From Burkholderiales bacterium (lineage in GTDB: Bacteria; Pseudomonadota; Gammaproteobacteria; Burkholderiales; Burkholderiaceae_D), in assembly GCA_016177875.1 (NCBI GenBank), contig JACOUL010000044.1, positions 23,921 through 87,920 of the forward strand: DNA of 64,000 bases. The letters are read 5' to 3'. A model generated the notes under the pieces. That model did no database searches. It was not told where the DNA came from and was given only the letters and a program-made list of their open reading frames with translations. Of the stretch, positions 26,800 to 35,908 are shown in pieces (positions within the stretch are counted from its first letter, which is position 1; the number at the start of each line of letters is the position of its first letter). Made by a program: the position numbers and the translations under genes.

Positions 26800-28308
26800 A
26801 TGCCTCATCCGTTTTTGAAAAAAAGCTGCTGTATTGCATTGGCCGCAGGCGCGTTTACCAGTTTCCTGGTGCAATCCGCTTACGCTTCCAGCCATCGCGA
26901 AGCACCGTTCATCACGCGCGCACCCAAAGTCGATGCCACCGACTTCTATATGTTCCGCAGCATGGAAGCCGGCCGCTCGAATTATGTGACGCTGATCGCC
27001 AACTACGTTCCGCTGCAGGATGCCTATGGCGGGCCGAATTATTTTGCGATGGACCCGGATGCCCTGTATGAAATCCACGTCGACAACAACGGCGACGGCA
27101 AGGAAGACATCACCTTTCAATTCCGCTTCAACACGCAAAACAAAGATGCCAAGCTGAATATCGGCGGCAAACAAGTCGCGATTCCCTTGGTGATCAATGG
27201 CTCGGGCGACATCAATTCGGTGAATTCGAGCGCGGCCAACGTACGCGAGACCTATACCATCGATGTCGTGCGCGGCGACCGCCGCAGCGGCACGCGCCAG
27301 TCGGTCAGCAACGGGAGCTCCACTTCTTTCGACAAGCCGCTCGACAATATCGGCAACAAGTCGATCAAAGATTACGCGGCATATGCCGGCAAGCATATCC
27401 ACACCGCCACGATTCCCGGCTGCAATGTGCCCGGCAAAGTGTTTGTCGGCCAGCGCAAGGATCCCTTCGTGGTCAACCTCGGTGAAACTTTTGACTTGAT
27501 CAATATCGCCGCACCGGCCACGGCCTTCAATGCCAATGCCGAAAAATTGGAAATCGACTCGCTCGCGTATAAGAACGTAACCTCGATCGCGCTGGAAGTG
27601 CCGATTGCTTGCTTGACCAATGGCAGCGAGCCCGTGATCGGCGGCTGGACGACGGCGAGCATGCGTCAAGGCCGTTTGTTGAATCCCGCCCCGTCGAACG
27701 GTTCCGCCAGCAAAGAAGGCGGCGCCTGGGTGCAAGTGTCGCGCCTGGGTATGCCGCTGGTGAATGAAGTCGTGATCGGCTTGAAGGATAAAGATCGCTT
27801 TAACAGCAGCAAGCCGGTCGACGATGCGCAATTCGCGGATTACGTCACCAATCCGACTTTGCCGGCTTTGGTCGAAACGCTCTTTTCCGGCGCCGGCGTC
27901 AAAGCCCCGACCAACTTCCCGCGTACAGACCTCGTTGCCGCTTTCCTGACGGGCGTGAAGACGCTGAACCAGCCGGAGAAAGTCGTCGCTTCCGAAATGC
28001 TGCGCTTGAATACCAGTATCGCTCCCGCCACCAATCCGCATCGTCTGGGCGTCATCGGCGGCGACAATGCCGGCTTTCCGAATGGCCGCCGCCTCGGTGA
28101 CGACGTGGTCGACATTGAATTGCGCGTAGCCATGGGTAAGCTGTGCACCATCGCCGGCGTCAATACGCTGGTGGGCTGCAGCGCCGACCAGGCAGCGAGC
28201 GGCGCCATCGACTTCACCGACGGCGCTTATCTGGACCACAGCGCGCAATTTACCGATGCAACTTTCCCCTACGTGAAAACACCGATCGCCGGCTCGCCCG
28301 CGAATTGA
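26800..28308 (+). CDS. DUF4331 family exported protein
   Basis: The 502-aa protein has a signal peptide ending QSAYASSHREAP. The SSHREAP start and the DATDFYMFRS motif are diagnostic of DUF4331. It has about six cysteines and DxDNNGDGKED, which resembles a calcium-binding loop. TAGGAGA precedes the ATG. It is probably periplasmic and under the ECF sigma factor encoded downstream. The biochemical role of the family is not established. Confidence 0.85.
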   Translation: MPHPFLKKSCCIALAAGAFTSFLVQSAYASSHREAPFITRAPKVDATDFYMFRSMEAGRSNYVTLIANYVPLQDAYGGPNYFAMDPDALYEIHVDNNGDGKEDITFQFRFNTQNKDAKLNIGGKQVAIPLVINGSGDINSVNSSAANVRETYTIDVVRGDRRSGTRQSVSNGSSTSFDKPLDNIGNKSIKDYAAYAGKHIHTATIPGCNVPGKVFVGQRKDPFVVNLGETFDLINIAAPATAFNANAEKLEIDSLAYKNVTSIALEVPIACLTNGSEPVIGGWTTASMRQGRLLNPAPSNGSASKEGGAWVQVSRLGMPLVNEVVIGLKDKDRFNSSKPVDDAQFADYVTNPTLPALVETLFSGAGVKAPTNFPRTDLVAAFLTGVKTLNQPEKVVASEMLRLNTSIAPATNPHRLGVIGGDNAGFPNGRRLGDDVVDIELRVAMGKLCTIAGVNTLVGCSADQAASGAIDFTDGAYLDHSAQFTDATFPYVKTPIAGSPAN

Positions 28309-28341
28309 TGACTTGATCCGCCACATATCGATGAGGAGTAA

Positions 28342-28584
28342 ATGATGAAACACTTTGTATTCATTGGCGTGGTGGCCTTGCTGCTGTCCGCCTGCGGCAG
28401 CGGCGGCAGCGGGAGCGGCGCGGGCAGTACCGGCAGCAGCACGGAAAACAATTCCGTCATGGACGCCTTCACTGCTTACGTCGCTAGCTTGGTGGGCAGC
28501 GCTTCGGACAACAGCGAGCCTGTTGCCGTCGACTCCGTCAACGTAACCACGTCGGAAAGCGCCGAAGCGTCGCCGGTGATGTAG
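28342..28584 (+). CDS. Small Ser/Gly-rich lipoprotein
   Basis: The 80-aa protein has a lipobox LLSAC near residue 18 followed by a Gly/Ser-rich tether and an acidic tail. GAGGAG lies upstream of tandem ATG codons (28342 and 28345). It sits 33 bases after the DUF4331 gene and just before a strong terminator, so the two form an operon. No family is recognised. Confidence 0.7.
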   Translation: MMKHFVFIGVVALLLSACGSGGSGSGAGSTGSSTENNSVMDAFTAYVASLVGSASDNSEPVAVDSVNVTTSESAEASPVM

Positions 28585-28630
28585 CTTTGCAGCAGTGAAG
28601 GCTGCTCGCTCTTTAACAAGCACGCCTTAT

Positions 28631-28660
28631 GCGGCCCCGGCTTCGTGCCCGGGCCGCTTT
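28631..28660 (+). terminator. Terminator of the DUF4331-lipoprotein operon
   Basis: GCGGCCCCGG pairs with CCCGGGCCGC (9 of 10 positions) around a short loop, followed by TTTC. It lies 47 bases after the lipoprotein stop. Confidence 0.65.
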
Positions 28661-28724
28661 CGCGTCTGTATAATTCAACCAGTTGCCTTTAGTCGGATGC
28701 GCTGGCATTTAAAACGGATTTAAA

Positions 28725-29315
28725 TTGTCGACTCCTGACCCACAACAATTAAGAACCTGGCTGGAAGCGATCGCCAAAAAAGACGGCGACGCCTTTCGTC
28801 TGCTCTACGATGCCGCCGCGCCGAAACTGTTTGGCTTTGCCCTGCGTATATTGATGAAGAGAGAAGCGGCGGAAGAAGTCTTGCAGGAAAGCTTCATCAG
28901 CGTTTGGAACAACGCCGCCGGATATCAGGCCAGCCTGGCTGCGCCGATGACTTGGATGACCACGATCGTGCGCAACAAGGCATTCGATATGCTGCGCCGC
29001 GCCGACCATGCAGTCGAACTCGATGCCGATACTTTCAAGGACGGTGGCATGCAAGAAGTGGTGAATGCACTGGAGAGCAGCGAAAAAGGTCCGAGCGACA
29101 CGCTGCAATTGAGCCAAGATGCGCAAGCCCTGGCCCATTGCATGAATCGCCTGGAAGGACTGCATCGCCAAGCCATTGCGCTCGCCTTCTATCACGACTT
29201 GTCGCATAGCGAAGTCGCCGAGCAGATGAAACTGCCGATCGGCACCGTCAAGACGTGGATACGCAGAGGCCTGGAACGTCTGCGCATGTGTCTCTCTAAA
29301 CTGGAGGGCGCATGA
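28725..29315 (+). CDS. ECF RNA polymerase sigma factor
   Basis: The 196-aa sigma-70-family protein has region 2 (LYDAAAPKLFGFALRI to WMTTIVRNKAFDMLRR) and region 4 (RQAIALAFYHDLSHSEVAEQMKLPIGTVKTWIRRGLERLR, given here as the span 138-185). It starts at TTG with a weak upstream purine run. The RskA-like anti-sigma gene overlaps its end by four bases. It probably reads the TGAA[A/T]CC-N16-CGTATA promoters 2 kb upstream. Its own promoter looks sigma-70-like, with TATAAT near 28670. Confidence 0.92.
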   Translation: MSTPDPQQLRTWLEAIAKKDGDAFRLLYDAAAPKLFGFALRILMKREAAEEVLQESFISVWNNAAGYQASLAAPMTWMTTIVRNKAFDMLRRADHAVELDADTFKDGGMQEVVNALESSEKGPSDTLQLSQDAQALAHCMNRLEGLHRQAIALAFYHDLSHSEVAEQMKLPIGTVKTWIRRGLERLRMCLSKLEGA

Positions 29316-30019
29316 ATATCCGGCACAACGAACCCCTGCGCGAAAAACTCGCCGCCGAATATGTGCTCGGCACCTTAAAGGGCAGCGCGCGACGGCGCTT
29401 CGAGCACTGGCTCAAAAACGATGCGGCGCTGCGGCGCGCGGTCGCGGAATGGCAAGACCGTTTGCACCCGATGGCAGAATTTGCACCGGCTGTGCAACCG
29501 CCGCCCGCCGTGTGGCGCGCGATCGAACAACATCTTGATTTGGCACACCCGCAGAAATCATTCTGGTCGAGACTACGTGAAAATTTATCGTTCTGGCGTG
29601 GATTGGGTTTGACCTCCACCGCGATTGCGACGGTTTTGGTGGTGGTGCTGTTAACCAGGGAACCCACGGTGGTCGCGCCTGCGGCAACTTATATCGCCAC
29701 GCTTGCCGACGACAAAGCACAGCCCGCCATGATCATTACCGGCGACGCCAAGCGGCGCCAGCTGGTGATCAAAGTGATCGCCCCGCAAAATCTCGCAACC
29801 GACAAGAGCTTGGAACTGTGGGCCGTGCCCAAGCAAGGCTCGCCTCGTTCGCTGGGCTTGGTCGCCAACCGAGGCGTGATTACCTTGCCCTTGCCGGAAA
29901 ATGCGACGCCGGAATCGATTCCGCTGTTGGCCGTGTCGCTCGAGCCTAAAGGCGGCTCGCCTAACCGTAACGCGCCGACCGGACCGATTTTGTTCAAGGG
30001 TGCATGGGTGCAAATATAA
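29312..30019 (+). CDS. RskA-type anti-sigma factor
   Basis: The 235-aa protein has an N-terminal anti-sigma segment (EYVLGTLKGSARRRFEHWL), one membrane helix at about 100-115 (LTSTAIATVLVVVLL) and a periplasmic RskA C-terminal domain (KSLELWAVPKQGSPRSLG). It has no ZAS zinc motif. Its ATG overlaps the sigma factor stop (ATGA), the usual arrangement for a cognate pair. It would hold the sigma factor at the membrane until an unknown envelope signal arrives. Confidence 0.9.
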   Translation: MNIRHNEPLREKLAAEYVLGTLKGSARRRFEHWLKNDAALRRAVAEWQDRLHPMAEFAPAVQPPPAVWRAIEQHLDLAHPQKSFWSRLRENLSFWRGLGLTSTAIATVLVVVLLTREPTVVAPAATYIATLADDKAQPAMIITGDAKRRQLVIKVIAPQNLATDKSLELWAVPKQGSPRSLGLVANRGVITLPLPENATPESIPLLAVSLEPKGGSPNRNAPTGPILFKGAWVQI

Positions 30020-30021
30020 CC

Positions 30022-31269
30022 ATGCCTGAATCCCTGCATTTCTACCGCGATCTGCCGGCGCTATCCTCCTTCGCGGAAGTCACGGAAGGCAAACGCCATG
30101 CCGATCTGCCGAACGATTGGTGGATCGTGGTGGCGGACGTGGCGGGTTCGACCAAAGCGATCGAGGCGGGGGCGTACAAGGATGTCAATACGGTCGGCGT
30201 GGCATGCATCGCTGCGGTGGTGAATGTGGATCGCTCCATCGATTTACCTTTTGTGTTCGGCGGCGATGGCGCCACCTTTGCGATTCCGGATGCGTTACGT
30301 GAACGGGTGATGATGGCGCTGCGCGCAGCACAACAATTGTCGCGCGACAGCTTCGGCCTTAGCCTGCGCGTCGGCTTGGTGTCCGTTGCGCATTTGACGG
30401 AAAACAAATACCGCGTTCGCATGGGGAAGGTACAGTTGTCGCCGCATGTGACGCAACCGGTCTTGTCCGGGCGCGGCTGGGAAGAGGCTGAGCGCCTGGT
30501 GAAAACGCCGGGGTCGCCTGACGTCGTATTCGTGGACGAAAATGAAGGTGTCGCCGACGGCAGTTTTGAAGGCTTCGAATGCCGCTGGCAAGGCGTGCCG
30601 AGTTTTAACGGCCATAAGCTCGCGCTCTTGGTGGCAGCAACATCCGCCGATGCCGAAACCAATCTCGATACCTATCAGCGCGTTTTTAAACAAATCGAAG
30701 CGATCTACGGCGACGTCGCGCAATATCATCCATTGCGCGCCGAGCGCATGCGCATGACGTTCAATCCGCGCTTGTTGGCGCATGAATGGCGCGTGCGCAC
30801 CAGCCAGCTTCCGATCGGAAAGCGCCTCGCGTATTTCGCCAAGATGCTTTTGACGAATGCGCTCGGCAGCTATTTCTTTGCTTTCAAGCGCGATACGGAA
30901 ACGGTGCGCTGGTCGCAATATCCGGCCGAGGTGGTGGAGAACTCCGATTTTAGAAAATTCGACGGCATGCTGCGCATGGTGATCGACGGCAGCGAAGAGC
31001 AATCCCAACAACTGGAACGTTTTCTGGAAGCCGAACACCGCACGGCCAAGCTCGCCTACGGCACGCACAAATCGGGCGAAGCGCTGATGACGTGTATCGT
31101 GCAAAACTATAACGGCAACCATCAACACTTCGTCGACGGCAGCGACGGCGGCTATGCCTTGGCCGCTAAAGAACTCAAGCGCCGCTTAGTGCAAGTGCAG
31201 CAAATGAAATTGCAGGTGCAAGCAGCTTCCTGGCTGCCGGCCGCGGACGCGACTCGCAGCGCCGGTTGA
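30022..31269 (+). CDS. DUF3095 family protein, nucleotide-cyclase-like
   Basis: The 415-aa cytosolic protein matches DUF3095 in outline. An early DVAGSTKAIEAG segment resembles the metal-binding start of class III adenylyl/guanylyl cyclase domains, and VFGGDGATFAIP resembles their second conserved strand. Catalysis is unproven. The start MPESLHF at 30022 follows the anti-sigma stop by two bases; an ATG at 30004 is an alternative. It may be cotranscribed with the ECF pair. Confidence 0.7.
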   Translation: MPESLHFYRDLPALSSFAEVTEGKRHADLPNDWWIVVADVAGSTKAIEAGAYKDVNTVGVACIAAVVNVDRSIDLPFVFGGDGATFAIPDALRERVMMALRAAQQLSRDSFGLSLRVGLVSVAHLTENKYRVRMGKVQLSPHVTQPVLSGRGWEEAERLVKTPGSPDVVFVDENEGVADGSFEGFECRWQGVPSFNGHKLALLVAATSADAETNLDTYQRVFKQIEAIYGDVAQYHPLRAERMRMTFNPRLLAHEWRVRTSQLPIGKRLAYFAKMLLTNALGSYFFAFKRDTETVRWSQYPAEVVENSDFRKFDGMLRMVIDGSEEQSQQLERFLEAEHRTAKLAYGTHKSGEALMTCIVQNYNGNHQHFVDGSDGGYALAAKELKRRLVQVQQMKLQVQAASWLPAADATRSAG

Positions 31270-31332
31270 TCTTTACTGAAATTCTTGCGATAGTTGGTTT
31301 CTCCTATCGCCCACTCTCCTCGACAAAACATC

Positions 31333-32940
31333 ATGAACATGCAGCGTTGCTTCTCCCTCGCCGTACTGGCCGGTATTGCAAGTCACGCACTTGCGCAAAA
31401 CGAAGCGCCGATTACGAGCGTGGTGCTCTATCCCGGCAGCGCAACCATCGAGCGCACAACCCCAATTGCAGCGGGAATGAAACAAGTGGAGATCAAGGGA
31501 CTGCCCGCCAATTTCGATACGCAAACCTTGCGTGCCGATGCCGACGCCGGCATCCAGATCGGGCAAATCGTGGTGCGCGACGTAAAAGGCACGGAAGCTG
31601 CCAGCGCCCGTGAAGCGGAACTCGAAGCGAAAATCCAAGCCGTGCAAGACAAGATGGCGGTAATCGATGTCGATGCCAAGTCAGCGGAACTCGCCAAGAA
31701 TTTTTTGGAGCGCCTTTCGGGCTCCGGCGCCAATGCGAACGACAAGCAAGCGGCCGTTGACGGTCGCGCGGTATCCGGCGTGCTGGAAGCGATTCGCCGC
31801 GGCGGCAACGATGCATTCGAGCGCATGCACAAGGCCCGTGTACAAAAGCGTGAGCTAGAAAAACAATTGGGCGCCTTGCAGAGCGAGTTGGCGCGTGTGC
31901 GAAGCGGCGCGCGCGATGTGCGCAACATCACCGTCAATTTGGCCGCGAGGCAAGCAGGCGCGATTCGCCTGAACTATCAAGTCAATAACGCCGGATGGAA
32001 ACCCACTTACCGTGCCATGCTGGATTCGAAAGCATCGACGGTCGATCTGGAACGCCTGGCGATGGTGTCGCAAAAAACCGGCGAAGATTGGTCGAACGTG
32101 AAATTGAAATTGTCGACCGGCCAGCCGCGTTTGTCGCCGCAAGCACCGGAACCGCGGCCGTGGCTGCTGAGCTATTACAAGCCGCAGCCGGAAGGAGCAT
32201 ACCGCATGCGCGGCATACCGGCTCCTGCGGCCGCACCGGCTCCCTCTCCCAAGCCAGCCGGCTATGCGCAGGCCAAATCCGCAGCCGATGACTACATCCC
32301 GCCGGTGATCGAAACCCAAGGGAGTTTTTCGACCGAATTCGACGTGCCGACGCGCGTCACGCTTCCCGCCGACGGCCGCGAGATTTCCGTCGCATTGGCC
32401 AAACAATCGATCAATGCCAAGCAGCGCGTGCGCGTTGCGCCGCGCCTGGACAAGGCAGCGGTTGTCACTGCCGAAGCAGCGCGTCCGGCCGGCGTTTGGA
32501 TAACCGGCAATATGCAATTGTTCCGCGACGGCAGCTACGTCGGCGCCACGCATTGGAATCCGCAATCTTCCGACAAATTCATTTTCTCCTTCGGCCGCGA
32601 CGATTTGATCCGCGTCGCCGTCGATCGCGCCAATGAGCAAAGCGGCAGCAGCGGCTTTTTGACGCAGCAATCGCAGCGCAAAGTGGCCGATGTGTATACC
32701 CTCACCAGCACGCATAAAACGCCGGTCGACTTGCTGGTACTCGAATCGTCTCCGGTGTCCACTTCCGAGGACATCAAGGTGGAGACTGCCTTCAATCCCA
32801 AACCGACTGTCGACACTTGGGAGCAACGGCGCGGCGTCGTCGGCTGGGAGACGGTGATCAATCCGAATCAAAGCTTGAAGTTCAGCGTCGATTACACCAT
32901 CACCTATCCGAAAGAAGGGTCGGTGAGCGGATTGCCCTAA
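31333..32940 (+). CDS. MuiA-like exported protein (DUF4140/DUF4139)
   Basis: The 535-aa protein has a signal peptide ending ASHALAQ. Its N-terminal DUF4140 domain includes ITSVVLYPGSATIERT, a coiled coil lies at about 90-190, and a C-terminal DUF4139 beta domain includes RLNYQVNNAGWKPTYRA. The family is named after a mucoidy inhibitor but its biochemistry is unknown. An ATG at 31333 gives a proper signal peptide; the longer frame does not. It is followed by a strong terminator. Confidence 0.8.
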   Translation: MNMQRCFSLAVLAGIASHALAQNEAPITSVVLYPGSATIERTTPIAAGMKQVEIKGLPANFDTQTLRADADAGIQIGQIVVRDVKGTEAASAREAELEAKIQAVQDKMAVIDVDAKSAELAKNFLERLSGSGANANDKQAAVDGRAVSGVLEAIRRGGNDAFERMHKARVQKRELEKQLGALQSELARVRSGARDVRNITVNLAARQAGAIRLNYQVNNAGWKPTYRAMLDSKASTVDLERLAMVSQKTGEDWSNVKLKLSTGQPRLSPQAPEPRPWLLSYYKPQPEGAYRMRGIPAPAAAPAPSPKPAGYAQAKSAADDYIPPVIETQGSFSTEFDVPTRVTLPADGREISVALAKQSINAKQRVRVAPRLDKAAVVTAEAARPAGVWITGNMQLFRDGSYVGATHWNPQSSDKFIFSFGRDDLIRVAVDRANEQSGSSGFLTQQSQRKVADVYTLTSTHKTPVDLLVLESSPVSTSEDIKVETAFNPKPTVDTWEQRRGVVGWETVINPNQSLKFSVDYTITYPKEGSVSGLP

Positions 32941-32966
32941 GCCCGATCAAACCGAGCGCGGCATCA

Positions 32967-33009
32967 AAAAGCCGCAGGCGCATTGTTGTATGCATGCCCT
33001 GCGGCTTTT
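32967..33009. terminator. Strong bidirectional terminator after MuiA-like gene
   Basis: AAAAGCCGCAGG pairs with CCTGCGGCTTTT around a loop of about 19 bases, giving T tracts on both strands. It lies 26 bases after the stop. Confidence 0.75.
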
Positions 33010-33075
33010 GCCTTATCAGCATCCTGCGTGTATAAAGAAGACGGACGGGCTAGTAAGAAAACAGGGTTAACCCAG

Positions 33076-33819
33076 ATGTTACTCATTCTGCGGCTGCTAC
33101 GAAAAATCATCGGCTGGGTGGATTTCATCCTTTTCACCGTGCTGATGTATGTGCTGTCCTGGCTGCCATGGCCGGGCAAGCATCCGGTGGCGCGCATGTT
33201 CAATGCCTGGTGCCGCGCCTTCGTGCGTGCGCTCGACGTGGATCTGCGCGTGCATCAAAAGAATCGGGTGCGTTTGCCCGATCGCTTCATCTTAATCGCC
33301 AATCATCCTTCCGCGTTTGAAGACATCGGCATTCCCGCCGTATTCGACGTCGTCTCCTTAGCTAAGCTTCAAGTCAAAGATTGGTTCGTCGTCGGGCGCA
33401 TCAGCCGCGCGGCAGGCACGCTGTTTGTCGATCGCGACGATCCTGCCTCGCGCCACCAAGCGATCGACACCATGGCCGCGGCCGTCAACGCCGGACAAAA
33501 TATCGCACTGTATCCGGAAGGCGGCTGCAAAGGCAGGCGGCTGTTCACGGAGTTCAAATCGGGCGCGTTCGAAGTGTCGATCCGCACCGGCATTCCGATT
33601 TTGCCGGTGTTTTTGCATTACGAAGCGCAAGACGATTTTGAATGGCAGCCGCCTTACACGCTGCCGCAAAAAATCTGGCACATGATGACGGCAAAGAATA
33701 ACCGCGCCAATTTTTATGTCTACGACATCCTTGACCCAAAAGACTATGCCGACCGCCATGCAATGAAAGCGGCAGCTTACGAAAAGTTTTCGCGATGGAA
33801 TGCGCAATACCTGGAATAA
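33076..33819 (+). CDS. PlsC-like 1-acylglycerol-phosphate acyltransferase
   Basis: The 247-aa inner-membrane protein has one N-terminal membrane helix (ILFTVLMYVLSWLPW) and an acyltransferase domain. Motif I is NHPSAFED, motif II GTLFVDRDD, motif III YPEGG and motif IV IPILPVF. In the usual HX4D catalytic pair the Asp position holds Glu, with Asp one residue later. The EGT of motif III is EGG. It may transfer acyl groups to lysophospholipids or ornithine lipids. The ATG at 33076 begins right before the membrane helix. Confidence 0.82.
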   Translation: MLLILRLLRKIIGWVDFILFTVLMYVLSWLPWPGKHPVARMFNAWCRAFVRALDVDLRVHQKNRVRLPDRFILIANHPSAFEDIGIPAVFDVVSLAKLQVKDWFVVGRISRAAGTLFVDRDDPASRHQAIDTMAAAVNAGQNIALYPEGGCKGRRLFTEFKSGAFEVSIRTGIPILPVFLHYEAQDDFEWQPPYTLPQKIWHMMTAKNNRANFYVYDILDPKDYADRHAMKAAAYEKFSRWNAQYLE

Positions 33820-33824
33820 CGACA

Positions 33825-33865
33825 GGAAAATTGGCGCATTTTTCACCAAAAATAGGGCATTTTCC
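33825..33865. terminator. Nested hairpin after acyltransferase gene
   Basis: GGAAAAT (33825-33831) pairs with ATTTTCC (33859-33865), and inside ATTTTT pairs with AAAAAT around CACC. The middle is unpaired, so this is a weak terminator or a protein-binding dyad. Confidence 0.35.
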
Positions 33866-33944
33866 TCTCCGAATAGGCAGTGGCAAGCTCGCTAGAGCAG
33901 CGGCTATAGTGAAACTTACTATTTGCTAGGAAAGGACCCCCACC

Positions 33945-34742
33945 ATGGCACAAGCTCACGTCAACGGTATCCAACTCGACTACACCGTCACCGGCGAAGG
34001 CCCGGCGCTCTTATTGATTCACGGATTGGGTTCGTGCAAAGAAGATTGGGAACCGCAGGTTGTGGAATTTTCGCGGCATTACAAAGTCATCAGCTTCGAT
34101 TTGCGCGGCCACGGTAAATCGGATAAACCGGAAGGTCCCTATAACATGCAAATGTTTGCGACGGACGCTGCCGGTTTGCTGAAGACCTTGAACATCGAAG
34201 CGGCACACGTGGTGGGTATTTCCCTGGGCGGCGCAATCGCGTTTCAATTCGCGCTCGATCATCCCTCATTGACGCGCACGCTCACTGTCGTCAATAGCGG
34301 CCCGGAAGCCATCGTGCGCACCTTCAAGGAAAAATTCGCTATTTGGCTGCGCTTGTTCATGGTGCGCCGCATGGGTCCGGCCAAACTCGGCCAGCTGCTC
34401 GCCAAGCACTTATTTCCCAACCCTGAAAGCAAAGCCGCCGGAGAAGCCTTCGCCGCACGCTATGCGCACAATGACAAAAACGCTTATCGTCACGCGATGC
34501 TGGCCTTAATCGGCTGGAGCGTCGCCGCCAAGATCGGCACCATCCGCAATCCCGCGCTGATCATCGCGGCCGACCAAGATTACACGCCGCTATCGTTCAA
34601 GGAAGCATTCGTGGCGAAGATGCCGGGCGCCAAGCTGGAAGTCGTGCGCGACGCGCGCCATGCGCTGCCGATGGAAAAGCCGGCCGCGTTCAATGCCGTG
34701 CTGGCACAATTCCTCGCCATGCATACGACTCAAGCGGCTTAG
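33945..34742 (+). CDS. Alpha/beta hydrolase
   Basis: The 265-aa cytosolic hydrolase has the oxyanion motif HGLGSCKEDW, nucleophile Ser93 in GISLGG, acid Asp in AADQDYTP and His in ARHALPMEKP. It resembles the 3-oxoadipate enol-lactonase/esterase group, but no aromatic-degradation genes are adjacent and the substrate is open. GGAAAGGA lies before the ATG. It converges on the response-regulator gene with a 7-base gap. Confidence 0.88.
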   Translation: MAQAHVNGIQLDYTVTGEGPALLLIHGLGSCKEDWEPQVVEFSRHYKVISFDLRGHGKSDKPEGPYNMQMFATDAAGLLKTLNIEAAHVVGISLGGAIAFQFALDHPSLTRTLTVVNSGPEAIVRTFKEKFAIWLRLFMVRRMGPAKLGQLLAKHLFPNPESKAAGEAFAARYAHNDKNAYRHAMLALIGWSVAAKIGTIRNPALIIAADQDYTPLSFKEAFVAKMPGAKLEVVRDARHALPMEKPAAFNAVLAQFLAMHTTQAA

Positions 34743-34749
34743 CGGCAGA

Positions 34750-35592
34750 TTAATTAGCGGTATATCGCCAATCCGGCAAAAATTTTTCCAAGGTGCGCAG
34801 CAACGCTTGCGGCTGAATCGGTTTGCTTAAAAACGCGTCGCATCCGGCAGATGCGGCGCGTACCCGATCGAGCGGATTGCGGCTGCCGGTCAGGATGATC
34901 GACGCCGTACGCCGGCGGTCTTGCCGGCGCTTCAACAGCGTACACAGCTCGAAGCCGGACTTATCCGGCAACTCGACTTCATGGATGACGCAGTTATATC
35001 GGTGTAACGCCAGCAAGCTGACCGCTTCCGCTACCGAAGGCACATGATCGACCCGATAGCCTGTGCCCGAGAGCCTATCGGCGATATAGTTGCCGCCGGT
35101 GGGGTCGGGGTCAACCACCAGCACCGCCGGCTCGCTCTTGAAAGTCATGGGAGTGTTACGGTCATACCATTGATCGACCTGGCCCAATTCCAGCTCGTTT
35201 TCAGCGTCGCTCATCTGCTCGGCCTTAGCCGGTTCCACGGGCGAGGCCACCGGGATGTTGAGCGCCGTGTCCAGCGTCGCCAGAATTTCAGCCCAGCGAA
35301 TCGGGCGCTTGATATGCGCGACCGTTTTCAGCTTATCGGACGGCGCCTTACCTACGCTGATGATCGGATAGCGCTCGGGACGCACAGCCTCCAAGTCACG
35401 CCGGATTAATCCTTCGTCGCTATCCAGATCGATCAACAGGCAGGCGGGAATATCGTTTTCGTTGGGGACCCATTCGCGATAATTGAAGGGCCGGTATTCG
35501 GAAACTTTGAAGATGGAAGAGAACAGCGTTTTTTCACGCGCAGGAAAACCTGCCAGTTCAACGGCGACTTCGAGTTTTTTATTGTCGTCCAT
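34750..35592 (-). CDS. Double-receiver response regulator with Glu at the phosphorylation site
   Basis: The 280-aa protein has a divergent receiver-like N-terminal half (residues 1-115, ending HIKRPIRWAEIL) and a clear C-terminal receiver (155-275) with LVVDPDP, SIILTGS and FLSKPIQP. In the latter the phospho-acceptor Asp is Glu205 in HEVELPDKSG. No output domain is present. Glu can mimic phospho-Asp, so the protein may be locked in one state or bind partners independently of phosphorylation. Confidence 0.8.
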   Translation of the reverse strand: MDDNKKLEVAVELAGFPAREKTLFSSIFKVSEYRPFNYREWVPNENDIPACLLIDLDSDEGLIRRDLEAVRPERYPIISVGKAPSDKLKTVAHIKRPIRWAEILATLDTALNIPVASPVEPAKAEQMSDAENELELGQVDQWYDRNTPMTFKSEPAVLVVDPDPTGGNYIADRLSGTGYRVDHVPSVAEAVSLLALHRYNCVIHEVELPDKSGFELCTLLKRRQDRRRTASIILTGSRNPLDRVRAASAGCDAFLSKPIQPQALLRTLEKFLPDWRYTAN

Positions 35593-35716
35593 GATTGGAA
35601 TCCTTATTGTCGCAATTACAACATATTGCCAGGGCGAAACTCAAAAGTACCCCTACGTGTGTTGGATTGTCAATAAGGCGTTGTTTATTTGTGAGGCGTT
35701 GTTTATTTGTGGCTGC

Positions 35717-35908
35717 CTACTTGTGGCTGCCGCCGGAGCCGCCGCCCCAAGAACTTCCCGAGCCGGTATTAGAGCTCCAGCTGCTTCCCGAATAGCTGCT
35801 GCCGCTACCTGAGCCGCGCATGCTGGGCGAAGATAAAAGTCGATTCCAGCTGCTGCCGGTGGACACCAGGGAAACGATCAAAGCGTAGACGATGAATTTG
35901 CCGTTCAT
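35717..35908 (-). CDS. Small Gly/Ser-rich exported or membrane protein
   Basis: The 63-aa protein has a hydrophobic N-terminus (KFIVYALIVSLVSTG) and a tail made almost entirely of Ser and Gly with a few Trp and Tyr, ending in GGSHK. Its ATG overlaps the DUF4178 stop by four bases. It is the last gene of the DUF350-SPFH-DUF4178 operon. Gly/Ser-rich tails of this kind also occur on TPM/YgcG-like proteins, but homology cannot be claimed. Confidence 0.65.
   Translation of the reverse strand: MNGKFIVYALIVSLVSTGSSWNRLLSSPSMRGSGSGSSYSGSSWSSNTGSGSSWGGGSGGSHK

Noticed and set aside
26212..28623. 803-codon minus-strand open frame spanning the DUF4331 gene
   Set aside because: Only the last 133 codons (from 26613) look like a real protein with a ribosome-binding site. 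The rest is antisense to a well-supported gene.
30295..31128. 277-codon frame antisense to the DUF3095 gene
   Set aside because: Composition is typical of a shadow frame in GC-rich DNA, with no family or start signal.
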